Assembly (NCBI GenBank): GCA_024679565.1
Contig: JAIBDD010000010.1
Location: forward strand, 1-64,000
DNA from: Bacteroidota bacterium
Lineage (GTDB): Bacteria > Bacteroidota > Bacteroidia > NS11-12g > UBA9320
DNA: 64,000 nt
Reading direction: 5' to 3'
The notes under the pieces: model-generated
The model's database searches: none
What the model was told of the DNA's origin: nothing
What the model saw: the letters and a program-made list of their open reading frames with translations, nothing else
Part shown: positions 25,591-34,153 of the stretch, in pieces
How positions within the stretch are numbered: the stretch's first letter is position 1
How the letters are laid out: each line of letters opens with the position of its first letter
Made by a program: the position numbers and the translations under genes

Positions 25591-26850
25591 TTACTTACCT
25601 CTTATAATGATTACTGGGTCAACCCTACTTGCTTTTTTTGCGGGTAACCAACCTGCTAAATACGTAGTGAGCATGGCAAACAAGACGGCAATAGAATAGT
25701 ATTGGATGCCGTAGTCAATAGGGTAGGTGTCTACGGTTGGTAACGAAGGTGCACTGAACGGAATAGCATCGATGCCGAGAGACATTAATAAGCCAAAAAA
25801 TATACCACCTATTGCACCAGCAACGCCAATACTTAGAGATATGGAAATAAATATCTTCTTTACGTCGCTACCTGCAAAACCAGTAGCTTTCAGAATGGCG
25901 ATAGTATCCATTTTTTCATAGATCAACATGTTGAGAATGTTATAGATGCCAAAACCTGAAACAATCAACAAGGTTATGCCAACGGCATACGATATTATAG
26001 AACGTACACCACTTCCAGTTTCGAATTGAGCATTTGCCGTTTGGATGTCTTCCGCGTCAAGGCTAAATAAATCTTCATATTCGATAGCTAGTGTAGGGGC
26101 GATGTTGAGGTCTTTTAGTTTAATCTGAATGTCGCTTATATAGTTGTTGCTCACCCCAAGTAATTTCCGTGTGGTAGACAAACTGGCGAAGCTTTGTACT
26201 TTGTCTATCTCCGTGATTCCAGATTCGAAAAAACCAATAACCTTTAAAGGGAACTGTTCCCCTCCAGCCGCAGTAACGGTTACAACATCGCCTAACTTGG
26301 CATTGATGACTTCAGCAACGCCCTGTCCAATGATTATGCTGTTTGAAATGGTTTGAAGGTCTTGATATTTTCCTTCAATAATGTAATCGCTGAAGGCAAA
26401 GAGTTTGGCTTCTTGCTCAACTTCTAAACCACTAATCACGCCATTAAGGTCAATATTGCCAAGGTTGTAAAACACCTGGTCGGTTATTTTTGGAGCCAAG
26501 CCTAAAATACGGTCGTCTCTTTCAAGTTTATTAATTATTGGTTGGGCATTGTAAATTTCCCTCCTTTTCTTGCCTGGTTTTACAGAGCTAATAAAATTGT
26601 GGTAATTCTTAAATTCTTTGCTGATATCTATGGGTTGCAGCTTTGAAGGCTGTATGTCGTTATACAACCGAATGTGCGGTGTTCGGTTTAACACAATGCC
26701 GTCTAATAATTTGTTTAAACCTTCCATGAAGCCTAGTAAGGTCACAAAAAGTGCTATGCTAAAGGTAACACCAATGGCTGCAACAAGGGTTTGCTTCCAC
26801 CTTGCAAGCATAAGTGCTAGGGCAATATCAGATAGGTGTTTTAGTCTCAT
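25591..26850 (-). CDS. ABC transporter permease, FtsX/LolCE type
   Basis: A 419-residue membrane subunit. One N-terminal helix (KQTLVAAIGVTFSIALFVTLLGF) is followed by a ~230-residue periplasmic MacB_PCD-like domain (IIIGQGVAEVINAKLGDVVTV, LKVIGFFESGITEIDK) and three C-terminal helices with the FtsX-domain motif MLIYEKMDTIAILKATGF. This topology is shared by LolC, LolE and MacB-type permeases. It does not contain an ATPase, which is supplied by the next gene. The ATG overlaps the adaptor's stop by 4 bp. Confidence 0.9.
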   Translation of the reverse strand: MRLKHLSDIALALMLARWKQTLVAAIGVTFSIALFVTLLGFMEGLNKLLDGIVLNRTPHIRLYNDIQPSKLQPIDISKEFKNYHNFISSVKPGKKRREIYNAQPIINKLERDDRILGLAPKITDQVFYNLGNIDLNGVISGLEVEQEAKLFAFSDYIIEGKYQDLQTISNSIIIGQGVAEVINAKLGDVVTVTAAGGEQFPLKVIGFFESGITEIDKVQSFASLSTTRKLLGVSNNYISDIQIKLKDLNIAPTLAIEYEDLFSLDAEDIQTANAQFETGSGVRSIISYAVGITLLIVSGFGIYNILNMLIYEKMDTIAILKATGFAGSDVKKIFISISLSIGVAGAIGGIFFGLLMSLGIDAIPFSAPSLPTVDTYPIDYGIQYYSIAVLFAMLTTYLAGWLPAKKASRVDPVIIIRGK

Positions 26851-27934
26851 TTTTGAGGTAATTCGATGCTTGTCGTCTGGTCTATTCCGTTCAATATTTC
26901 AACCAAATCGTAATCCATTAATCCGGTTTCAACTTTTTGAAGCTCACCTCCCTTTAGCAACACAGCCGAATCATTGATGAGGTATTGCCTTGGTATGGTT
27001 AGAGCACTGTCTTTGGTGTTAACTAAAATACTTGCTTCTACCGTAAGATTAGGGAAAAGTTCATTGGGTTTCGTAATGAAAATGGCCTCGGCTTGAAATG
27101 ATCGCGTCCGTTTGTTCATCATCGGGTCGATTGCAATAATTTTAGCTTCAAAAACTTCCGCTTTATAACTGTCCATGCGTATGACTACCTGCTGTCCTTT
27201 TTTGACCTTAACAATGTCTAATTCATCAATACTTAATTCAATAATGAATTCCTCAGTACCAATAATAACAACAGGTTCTTGGGTGTTTATGACCTCACCT
27301 GATTCTTTGTTTATCCGATAGACAACGCCATCAATTTCGCTTTTAACGATGTAGTCATCCTCAAGTAATTTGGCGATTTCCAAATTGTTTTTACTCTGAT
27401 CTGAGGCCAATTTAAGCTGACGTTTAAGATCATCGTAATTTGTTCTGGCCCTGGCTAAATCAACTTTGGAGTTTTGGTAAGCCAATTCTTTTCGCTCAAG
27501 CTCCAATTTAGTGCCGATGTTTTTATCCCAAAGTTTTTGCTGCCTTTCATATTGCATGGAATCATTCACCAGTTTTTTTTGGGCTAAATCAACCGCTTTT
27601 TGCCATCGCGTAGTTTGCTGTTGTTAATCCGGAAGTCGGCAGCGATAGAAGCGAGTCTAGCGTTTTCGGTAGACAACTGTTGTGTGTTGTTTTCCATTTG
27701 AAAAATCGGACTTCCTTTTTGGACTGGAGTGCCTTCTGTTACAAAAATTTCTTTAACAATATTGTTCGGCTTGCCAAAAACCTCATATTGGTTTTTACTT
27801 TTAATATAACCTGACGAATAAACGCTTTCGGTTATGTTTTTTATCTCTGGTGTGGTGGACTCAATTTTGTTTTTGCATGATGATAGAGCCAGAGAAATTA
27901 GAATTGAAAACAGGGCTAATGTTGTTTTGTACAT
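26847..27934 (-). pseudogene. HlyD/MacA-family periplasmic adaptor, frameshifted
   Basis: The first part (ATG 27932-27934, 116 codons) encodes a lipoprotein signal (SLALSSCKN) and the start of the biotinyl-lipoyl domain (VFGKPNNIVKEIFVTEGTPVQKGSPIFQMEN) and hairpin, then stops. The second part resumes in another frame: AVDLAQKKL leads into SMQYERQQKLWDKNIGT, the rest of the coiled-coil hairpin, the second lipoyl half and the beta-barrel domains. The break lies at 27593-27604, in GGCAAAAAGCGG on the coding strand. Restoring one A to the A5 run (to A6) rejoins the reading frames. It is the first gene of the ABC operon. This may be a real inactivating mutation, a phase-variable site or a sequencing error. 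Confidence 0.85.
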
Positions 27935-28026
27935 TTGGGTTACGCATTAATTTTTCTTTGCTTAAATCTCCAATATTCTGCGGTTAATTCACCTACGCAC
28001 ACCACAATTAATGCGAATTGCCCGTA

Positions 28027-28143
28027 TTGTCAATAATAAAAATATAAGCTTGACAAACCTGTAGGTTGTCAATCACCCAAAGTTAAAACAGATTGACAAT
28101 TATCACTCGACCATCGACCATTCTTTTCCCTGTTATTTGTCAA
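28027..28143. promoter_or_regulatory. Cluster of TTGACAA/TTGTCAA motifs upstream of the ABC operon
   Basis: Five copies of TTGACAA or TTGTCAA occur in 117 bp, at 28027-28033, 28050-28056, 28066-28072, 28093-28099 and 28137-28143. Two form an imperfect palindrome at 28050-28072 (arms TTGACAaACCT and AGGTTGTCAA). This is 90-200 bp upstream of the adaptor gene and could be an operator array for a repressor. The binding protein is not known, and similar short AT-rich palindromes occur elsewhere in the window. Confidence 0.35.
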
Positions 28144-28190
28144 AAGGGATTGATGGAAATGTCATTGATACAATGTAATGTGAATACACG

Positions 28191-28401
28191 TCAGTTAAAA
28201 TTTGAATAAGAAAAAACACCCAATCCTTTGTTAAGGTTATTACCATACCAGATAGCGTGGTCTGGGACTTTAGCCTTTTTTGAACTTTAATTTGTCAGGG
28301 TGCTCACTTTTAGGAAAGATAAGAATGTCAGGCTTCTTGGCCAAAATAAACTCAGCCTTTTTTCTAGACGCCATATTACAGTTCCATGTGATTAGTTTCA
28401 T
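28191..28401 (-). pseudogene. Endonuclease/exonuclease/phosphatase-family remnant
   Basis: ATG 28399-28401 begins MKLITWNCNMASRKKAEFIL, the typical start of an endonuclease/exonuclease/phosphatase (EEP) domain, with the metal-site Asn in WNCN. PDILIFPKSEHPDKLKF follows. The metal-ligand Glu region (normally PECEHPDKL) has become PKSEHPDKL. The frame stops at TAA 28270-28272, but a shifted frame continues as KVPDHAIWYGNNLNKGLGVFSYSNFN to TGA 28191-28193, matching the next conserved EEP strand (W-Y-G-x-N-x-x-K-G-L-G-V-F). About 70 of the ~220-260 family residues remain, with one frameshift, so the gene is dead. Confidence 0.8.
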
Positions 28402-28484
28402 TGTTTAAATACTTTAGTATTCTGTTTTGAAACTTTATATCTGGTATGGTTTTGCTGCTGGAACTTTTGTCTGTTTCACTCGAT

Positions 28485-29804
28485 TCATAATTTCGGAGCA
28501 GGGCGATTCCAGTTAGTCAAATATTGAACAATGCCAGCATAGTAACCGAGTATCATTTTTTCAATTAGCACTATAAACTTTTTATTGCTACCAAATCCTG
28601 CGCCAAATTTGGACAGTAAAACTATATTGAAAGCTTGTATTTCTCGTCCGTTCACATCTTCATGTAACGTATCTAGATTGGAAATTGGAACTCTGATATG
28701 TTCTCTGGCATGTTTGACATTTGCTTCAATTAGTAAGTCATTCTCTATTGCTGAGAATGCATCATTATTTTTATTTTGAGCGCTCTCTAGTTGTTTTGCA
28801 ATCCATGTGATTCGCGCTTTTGTTCCTTTATCTAATGGCGGCATTACCTTAACGAACATAGATACAGTTTTTACCTCAAAGTCCACGCGTAGCTTAATGT
28901 CGGAAACAGAGTTTTTAATACTTAAATTTCCATGTAATTCTTGATCCTTTACTATTCTTCGTATGTCTTCTTTGATACTTTCCTTAGATCTGGATGTGGA
29001 TTTTACAAAAACTCCAAGTTTACGACTAAGAAGTAGACCCATGTCTTTTTCCTCTTGATGCCAACTTGTAACTGCTTCTTCAACACATGTGTCAGAAACC
29101 TTTAACGGAATGCGATTGTTGATTTTTTCAATCGTCTCTTTCCATCCTGGCTTCATCATATGATAACCATTTACGCCAGAAGCAGGGTTGTCAAAATAAT
29201 GCAAGACCTCGCGCATAAGTTCGACCTGGTCTTCATCCTGAATATTCGCTTCATTCTTAAATAACAGCAGTTGACCTTTGGTCATTAAATAAGTCCACGA
29301 GAAGTGAAAAAGGGAGAAATTCTTTGGTGGTTTTGCATTAACCGGAGATTGACTAGAGTCAGAAACAAATTCATTTGACACTGTGGCCATAGAGTTCACT
29401 CCTAATTTTTTGCAAAGACCTATGTATTGATTAACTTGGTCTTTGTCAACGCTATTGTTCTTGTTTTTCATTTCAAAGACTGTTGCATCTTTTATAACGC
29501 CTTTTGAAACAACTATAATCAATCCATCAATTCTCGATCTTTCATCAACATCTTTAAACACAACTTCTGTAAAGAAATGTGGAGTGCCTCCGCGACTAAT
29601 TTTCAGTTCTTTAAATATGGAATCCCTGTATTCTTTTATTAATCGTACTGCAGTCAGAAAGATTGAGGTTAATGCAGCCTCATCTCCAGTCTTAAGTAGC
29701 GGGATTAATCTTGCATCTTGGGCAATTATGACACCAGATTTTCGATATGATATAAAATCTTCAAATGACAGGCCAATTAGTTTGGTGAATTTCTTTTTAA
29801 TCAT
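28485..29804 (-). CDS. Uncharacterised protein with PD-(D/E)XK nuclease-like domain
   Basis: A 439-residue cytoplasmic protein from ATG 29804. A GTG at 29825 would add 7 residues. I do not recognise a named family. Residues ~80-155 have the restriction-nuclease fold pattern: FFTEVVFKD, then RIDGLIIVV (Asp), DATVFEMKNKNN (E-x-K), then DQVNQYIGLCKKLG (a Q-x-x-x-Y helix as in Cas4 and RecB-like nucleases) and MATVSNEFV. The second half (~250-439) has no recognised motif. It contains a mixed helical/strand stretch with two lysine-rich segments. There is no signal peptide. It sits alone between a dead EEP gene and a GT39-like gene, in a segment rich in decayed genes. A role in nucleic-acid cleavage, possibly defence, is inference. 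Confidence 0.7.
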   Translation of the reverse strand: MIKKKFTKLIGLSFEDFISYRKSGVIIAQDARLIPLLKTGDEAALTSIFLTAVRLIKEYRDSIFKELKISRGGTPHFFTEVVFKDVDERSRIDGLIIVVSKGVIKDATVFEMKNKNNSVDKDQVNQYIGLCKKLGVNSMATVSNEFVSDSSQSPVNAKPPKNFSLFHFSWTYLMTKGQLLLFKNEANIQDEDQVELMREVLHYFDNPASGVNGYHMMKPGWKETIEKINNRIPLKVSDTCVEEAVTSWHQEEKDMGLLLSRKLGVFVKSTSRSKESIKEDIRRIVKDQELHGNLSIKNSVSDIKLRVDFEVKTVSMFVKVMPPLDKGTKARITWIAKQLESAQNKNNDAFSAIENDLLIEANVKHAREHIRVPISNLDTLHEDVNGREIQAFNIVLLSKFGAGFGSNKKFIVLIEKMILGYYAGIVQYLTNWNRPAPKL

Positions 29805-29825
29805 GAATTGGTTTTTCTGTTGCAC

Positions 29826-30078
29826 AAGATACTAAAAGAAAAATTTTATTCATTGTGATTCCTGTCCAGCTCTATTTTACTAAAGAGGTATAAACGTCAA
29901 AAGTTTTATGGTTAAACCAATAACCCACATCTAAGATGTAAATTCAATGTGTACACATGTTGTCCCTAAATGAAATTATACTTTCTCTATATGGCGAGCC
30001 TAGGAGAGTGTAAAAAGCAATTAAAAATTAAACATTAAGCATTAAAAATTAGGAAATGCCTATGTTTGGTCCTTACCC
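29826..30078. other. AT-rich intergenic region with short direct repeats
   Basis: No coding signal. ATTAAAAATTA occurs at 30020-30030 and again at 30041-30051, a 21-bp period typical of the low-complexity AT repeats scattered through Bacteroidota intergenic DNA. No clear -7 box was recognised for either neighbour. Confidence 0.5.
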
Positions 30079-31497
30079 ATGAAAGGTAGTTTCAACCAGT
30101 TCGTAAAACCCTTTTTTAAAGACATCCGCTTTTGGCTGTTGTTGTTCTTTGTTGTCCGGTTGATAGGTATCACCAACCCGCCGCTGGAATCTGGGCATAA
30201 CTGGCGACAGTCACTCACCAATATGGTGGCACGTAACTTTTATGAAGATAAAGCCGACATCCGCTACCCTACGATTGATATAGCAGGGGAGAAGTCAGGA
30301 ATTATGACGTCAGAGTTTCCGGTATATAATTACCTGATCTATGGTGTGTCAAAGTTGTTTGGATTCAATCATTGGACCGGCCGTTGGGTCAATCTAATCG
30401 TTTCTACCATTGGGCTCTTTTATTTCCATCAGCTGATCATCAAACTGCTCAATAAAAATATTGCCTTTTATGCCACGCTAATCACCTTAACATCGCTCTG
30501 GTTTGCCTATAGCCGCAAAATCATGCCAGATACCTTTAGTGTGTCACTCGTTTTTGTAGGATTGTATGGGGGACATGCTTACCTCAAGGAGGGTAAGTGG
30601 TTTCAGCTTGTACTGTTTTTTGTATTTACCACATTAGGCGTGCTTAGCAAAATACCGGCGCTCAGTTTATGTGCAGGTTTGGTAATTGTGCCATGGATTA
30701 CTTCAGTCAAACGTGCCCGAATCTTTCATGTGGCTTTTGCTGGATTAATTGGTTTATGCTTTGTGTGGCTATGGTACTTCTATTGGTTGCCGCACGTGTA
30801 TGCTGCCTACGATTACCAATTGTTTTTCCCCAAAACCTTGCGCCAAGGTTTCCAAGAAATCAGCACGGTGTTGCCCAATCTATTTGAAAAGTTTTATTTC
30901 TCGTCACTCAATTCCTTTGTTGCGTTTGGTTGCTTTTTGTTGGGTTTGTTCTATGTAGTCAAAGGTCGCAATCGGTTGTTACAATTGGCGTTAGTTTCAA
31001 TAAGCGTCGTTTTTGTTTTTTTTATTTTAAAAACCGGCAGTGTGTTTCCAACACATAGTTATTACATCGTTCCGTTCGCACCTATTATGGCATTGGTTGC
31101 AGCGTGTTTTTTAGCAGAGCTGCCAAAAAATATTGGTTACGTTATACTTGGTGTTGTCGTTATTGAAGGTATAGCCAACCAACAGCATGATTTTTTCTTA
31201 CGTGATTCAGAATTGTATAAGCTCGAACTTGAGTCGACACTAGAAAATGTTGTACCCAACGATAATCTTGTAATTATAAATGGGGGCACAACACCACAAA
31301 ACATGTATTTCGCTCACCGCAAGGGTTGGGCCATACGAAACTCGGAGGTGAATGTCAAGTTTGTTGATTCATTGCATCAATTGGGAGCGGAGTATTTGAT
31401 TATTGATAAACATCAAACTAACGTACGTGAATTACAGTATAAGGTGGTTTTGAGGTCGGAGCATTATTATGTTTATGGGTTGTCAATTGATAATTGA
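30079..31497 (+). CDS. GT39/ArnT-like membrane glycosyltransferase
   Basis: A 472-residue protein with about 10 membrane helices. The first periplasmic loop carries the GT-C signature region (ESGHNWRQSLTNMVARNFYED) with acidic residues, followed by GIMTSEFPVYNYLIYGV and SRKIMPDTFSVSLVFVG, the usual landmarks of ArnT/PMT-type enzymes. The C-terminal ~100 residues form a small soluble domain. It probably transfers a sugar from a polyprenyl-phosphate donor to a lipid, glycan or protein on the outer face of the inner membrane. No linked polysaccharide genes are near, so the acceptor is unknown. A palindromic repeat overlaps its stop codon. Confidence 0.8.
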   Translation: MKGSFNQFVKPFFKDIRFWLLLFFVVRLIGITNPPLESGHNWRQSLTNMVARNFYEDKADIRYPTIDIAGEKSGIMTSEFPVYNYLIYGVSKLFGFNHWTGRWVNLIVSTIGLFYFHQLIIKLLNKNIAFYATLITLTSLWFAYSRKIMPDTFSVSLVFVGLYGGHAYLKEGKWFQLVLFFVFTTLGVLSKIPALSLCAGLVIVPWITSVKRARIFHVAFAGLIGLCFVWLWYFYWLPHVYAAYDYQLFFPKTLRQGFQEISTVLPNLFEKFYFSSLNSFVAFGCFLLGLFYVVKGRNRLLQLALVSISVVFVFFILKTGSVFPTHSYYIVPFAPIMALVAACFLAELPKNIGYVILGVVVIEGIANQQHDFFLRDSELYKLELESTLENVVPNDNLVIINGGTTPQNMYFAHRKGWAIRNSEVNVKFVDSLHQLGAEYLIIDKHQTNVRELQYKVVLRSEHYYVYGLSIDN

Positions 31498-31500
31498 CAA
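31480..31500. repeat. Palindrome over the GT39 gene stop codon
   Basis: The arms TTGTCAATT and AATTGACAA flank a 3-nt centre and form a perfect 9-bp inverted repeat. It includes the stop codon at 31495-31497. Similar TGTCAATT sequences occur at 40201 and 52391. Confidence 0.6.
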
Positions 31501-31566
31501 TTGAGAGTTGAGATGTGGGAATGTGATTTAAACCGCTTATCTGTCATTGAATAAGAGCGAGGCCTG

Positions 31567-31616
31567 CCAAAAATGGGGGGCGGCGATGGGTGGAGCGAAG
31601 GGAGTCATATTTTTGG
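31567..31616. other. Structured intergenic element between GT39 gene and tRNA-Leu
   Basis: The interval 31498-31790 holds no credible gene. CCAAAAAT (31567-31574) pairs with ATTTTTGG (31609-31616) around a 34-nt purine-rich, GC-richer loop, unlike the AT-rich surroundings. A second hairpin (AAGGGG/CCCCTT) sits at 31729-31746. Base composition differs from flanking DNA, so this may be a dispersed repeat or an RNA element. Identity unknown. Confidence 0.4.
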
Positions 31617-31790
31617 GAAGACTTTTTGTTTAGTTTTTGGTCTCAAAAATGAAAATCGGTTATAGGCTGATAAGCCTAAGCGAGTAAAAACTAAGTCATC
31701 CCGATAACAATCAGGAAAGCCAAGGTTAAAGGGGTGGCAACCCCTTATAGAAAAAATAAATATTTATTTAAAATATTTCTAATAAATTTT

Positions 31791-31798
31791 TACCTTTG
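31791..31798 (+). promoter_or_regulatory. -7 box TACCTTTG for tRNA-Leu
   Basis: Exact TAnnTTTG match, ending 20 nt before the first base of the tRNA and preceded by a very AT-rich stretch. Confidence 0.6.
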
Positions 31799-31818
31799 CG
31801 ACCCTTAAAAATAACACT

Positions 31819-31900
31819 GCGGGTGTGGTGAAATTGGTAGACACGCTAGACTTAGGATCTAGTGCTTAACCGCGTGAAGGTTCGAGTCCTTTCACCCGCA
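31819..31900 (+). tRNA. tRNA-Leu (anticodon TAG)
   Basis: 82-nt type II tRNA. The acceptor arms GCGGGTG and CACCCGC pair fully, the D-loop contains TTGGTAGA, the anticodon loop is CTTAGGA (TAG, reading CUN Leu codons), the variable arm is long as expected for Leu, and GGTTCGAGTCC forms the T arm. CCA is not encoded. A T-rich tract follows. Confidence 0.95.
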
Positions 31901-31944
31901 CTTTTTTTCTTAACACAACTCAACTTTAACTATTTCATTAAGAC

Positions 31945-33327
31945 GTGAACGTAACATTTGAAGAAAAAGACGCTTTGAATGCGTTGCTAACGATTGAGCT
32001 AAATCCAGCGGATTATCAACCAAAAGTAGACGCAGAATTAAAGAAGTATCGCACCCGTGCAAACATTCCTGGTTTTAGACCTGGTAAAGCACCAATGGGC
32101 GTAATCAAAAAAATGGTTGGACCATCTATGCTTGTTGACGAAATCAACAAACTGGCTAGTGAGTCTTTGTTTAAACATCTTGAGGATAATAAGATTGACG
32201 TGTTAGGTCAGCCTTTGGCTTCTGATGACCAGAGCGATATGGACTTCGAAAATCCTAGTGACTTTACTTTTAAATTTGACCTAGGTTTAGCACCGAAGTT
32301 TGATTTAAACATCAGCGCAAAAGACAAGTTAAGCCGTTACCAAATTACTATTCCTGAAGACGAAGTAGAAAAGGAAGTGGACAACAACTTGCGTCGTTTT
32401 GGTAAAATGTTGGAAATCGACAAAACGGAAGGCGATCAAGATACGGTAAAAGGTATTTTAACTGAGCTCGACAAAAAAGGTGAATCTTTTGAGGGAGGAG
32501 TAGCAGAAAAAGAATCTACGGTTTTATTAGAAATGGTAAAACACAAGCCAACGCAAAAGGCACTTATTGGTAAAAAAGTAGGTGATGTTGTTAACGTTGA
32601 CATTTTTAAATTCTTTAACGATAACGAAAAAGTGTTGGCCAGCACGGTTGAACTTCCAGCAGAAGGCATAAAGGATTTAAATAAAGACTTCAAGTTAGAA
32701 ATCACTGAAGTTAAAAGATTCGAAAAAGCGACCTTAGGTCAAGATCTATACGATCAGGTTTTAGGTAAAGACACCGTTAAAACTGAAGACGAGTTTAAGG
32801 CCAAGTTGTCTGAAAACATCGAACAGTACTATAAATCTGAGGCAGAGAATCAGTTGGATCACTCTGTGTCACATCTTATTTCTGACAAACATGAATCAAT
32901 CAGCTTGCCAGACGCATTCTTGAAGCGTTGGTTGGTTAAAACATATCCAGACAATTACAATACGGAAAACATTGACGAATTGTACGGTAAGGAGTCAGAC
33001 CAATTACGTCGCCAGTTAATCATGGAGAAGGTAGTTGCTGAGTTTAAATTGGAAGTAACACAAGAAGACGTTAACCAAATTTCTGTAGGTTATACGGCTC
33101 AAATGTTACGTCAGTATGGTATGAACAATCCTGACTTGGAAACTATTCGATACTTCGAAGAGAAAAACAAGGAAGATAAAAACTACATGCGTAAGATTGG
33201 CGATATCGCTATCGACCGTAAAGTTACAGATCACGTAAAAACGATGATCACTGTTAAAGACAAAAAAATCGCGTTAGACGCTTTCTATAAAATGATTGAG
33301 AAACACAATCATGAACATAATCACTAG
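31945..33327 (+). CDS. tig: Trigger factor
   Basis: A 460-residue ribosome-associated chaperone. The N-terminal ribosome-binding domain contains IPGFRPGKAPMGVIKK (the signature GFRxGxxP loop). The PPIase-like middle part is divergent, as in other Bacteroidota, and the C-terminal chaperone arms end in a His-rich tail (IEKHNHEHNH). It starts at GTG 31945. It forms the usual tig-clpP-clpX gene order, but a hairpin follows the stop, so clpP-clpX may also have their own promoter. Codon bias suggests high expression. Confidence 0.93.
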   Translation: MNVTFEEKDALNALLTIELNPADYQPKVDAELKKYRTRANIPGFRPGKAPMGVIKKMVGPSMLVDEINKLASESLFKHLEDNKIDVLGQPLASDDQSDMDFENPSDFTFKFDLGLAPKFDLNISAKDKLSRYQITIPEDEVEKEVDNNLRRFGKMLEIDKTEGDQDTVKGILTELDKKGESFEGGVAEKESTVLLEMVKHKPTQKALIGKKVGDVVNVDIFKFFNDNEKVLASTVELPAEGIKDLNKDFKLEITEVKRFEKATLGQDLYDQVLGKDTVKTEDEFKAKLSENIEQYYKSEAENQLDHSVSHLISDKHESISLPDAFLKRWLVKTYPDNYNTENIDELYGKESDQLRRQLIMEKVVAEFKLEVTQEDVNQISVGYTAQMLRQYGMNNPDLETIRYFEEKNKEDKNYMRKIGDIAIDRKVTDHVKTMITVKDKKIALDAFYKMIEKHNHEHNH

Positions 33328-33362
33328 GCATTTGTTTTTTATCTAAAACAACGCCTTTTTGT
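33326..33362 (+). terminator. Terminator between tig and clpP
   Basis: AGGC..TTGTTTT pairs with AAAACAA.GCCT around a 6-nt loop, with small internal mismatches, and is followed by a T run. It may only attenuate read-through into clpP. Confidence 0.6.
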
Positions 33363-33458
33363 AGACTGTTCAGTTGACCATCAATTGTCTATTTTTTCAG
33401 ATAAGCGCACTGTGCTTTAATGAAAAAAAATACGTTGTTTTGGTAAAAATTATATACT

Positions 33459-34148
33459 ATGGATTACGGTAAAGAGTTTAAAAAATACGCTACACAACAT
33501 ATGGGGATGAATAGCATGCATGTAGATCACTACATCGAAAGCAGCATGCAACCAATTGGTTTAACCCCAAATATTATTGAAGAACGACAACTAAATGTTG
33601 CTTCAATGGATATCTTCTCTCGATTAATGATGGATCGCATCATCTTTTTAGGTGTTCCTATCAACGATCAAGTTGCCAATATCATTATGGGTCAATTGTT
33701 GTTCTTAGATTCAACAGATCCTAACAGAGATATTCAGATTTACATTAATAGCCCAGGTGGTTCTGTATACGCAGGTTTAGGTATTTATGATACCATGCAG
33801 TACATCAATTCTGATGTAGCGACAATATGTACAGGTATCGCTGCAAGTATGGCTGCCGTATTATTATGTGCAGGCACAACAGGTAAGCGTACAGCGCTGA
33901 AGCATTCACGTACTATGATTCACCAGCCTTTGGGTGGTGCACAAGGTCAGGCAACTGATATGGAGATAACAGTGAATGAAATCAAGAAGCTGAAGAAAGA
34001 GTTATACGACATCATTGCACATCACAGTGGTCAAACGTTCAAGAAAGTATCTGCAGATTCTGACAGAGATTACTGGATGACTTCCGACGAAGCAAAGAAA
34101 TATGGTATGGTTGACGACATACTGATGCGCGCAAAACCTAAATCATAA
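33459..34148 (+). CDS. clpP: ATP-dependent Clp protease proteolytic subunit
   Basis: A 229-residue serine peptidase that forms the tetradecameric Clp barrel. The catalytic Ser lies in [13 protein letters not shown] (around residue 131), His in [15 protein letters not shown] and Asp in the C-terminal [14 protein letters not shown] region. [19 protein letters not shown] is the oxyanion region. An N-terminal extension of ~30 residues precedes [18 protein letters not shown]. It lies 5 bp upstream of clpX, its unfoldase partner. Confidence 0.95.
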   Translation: MDYGKEFKKYATQHMGMNSMHVDHYIESSMQPIGLTPNIIEERQLNVASMDIFSRLMMDRIIFLGVPINDQVANIIMGQLLFLDSTDPNRDIQIYINSPGGSVYAGLGIYDTMQYINSDVATICTGIAASMAAVLLCAGTTGKRTALKHSRTMIHQPLGGAQGQATDMEITVNEIKKLKKELYDIIAHHSGQTFKKVSADSDRDYWMTSDEAKKYGMVDDILMRAKPKS

Positions 34149-34153
34149 GTAAA

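Noticed and set aside
31729..31746. AAGGGG/CCCCTT hairpin as a terminator
   Set aside because: The bases after the stem are ATAGAAAA, without a T run, and no gene ends just before it.
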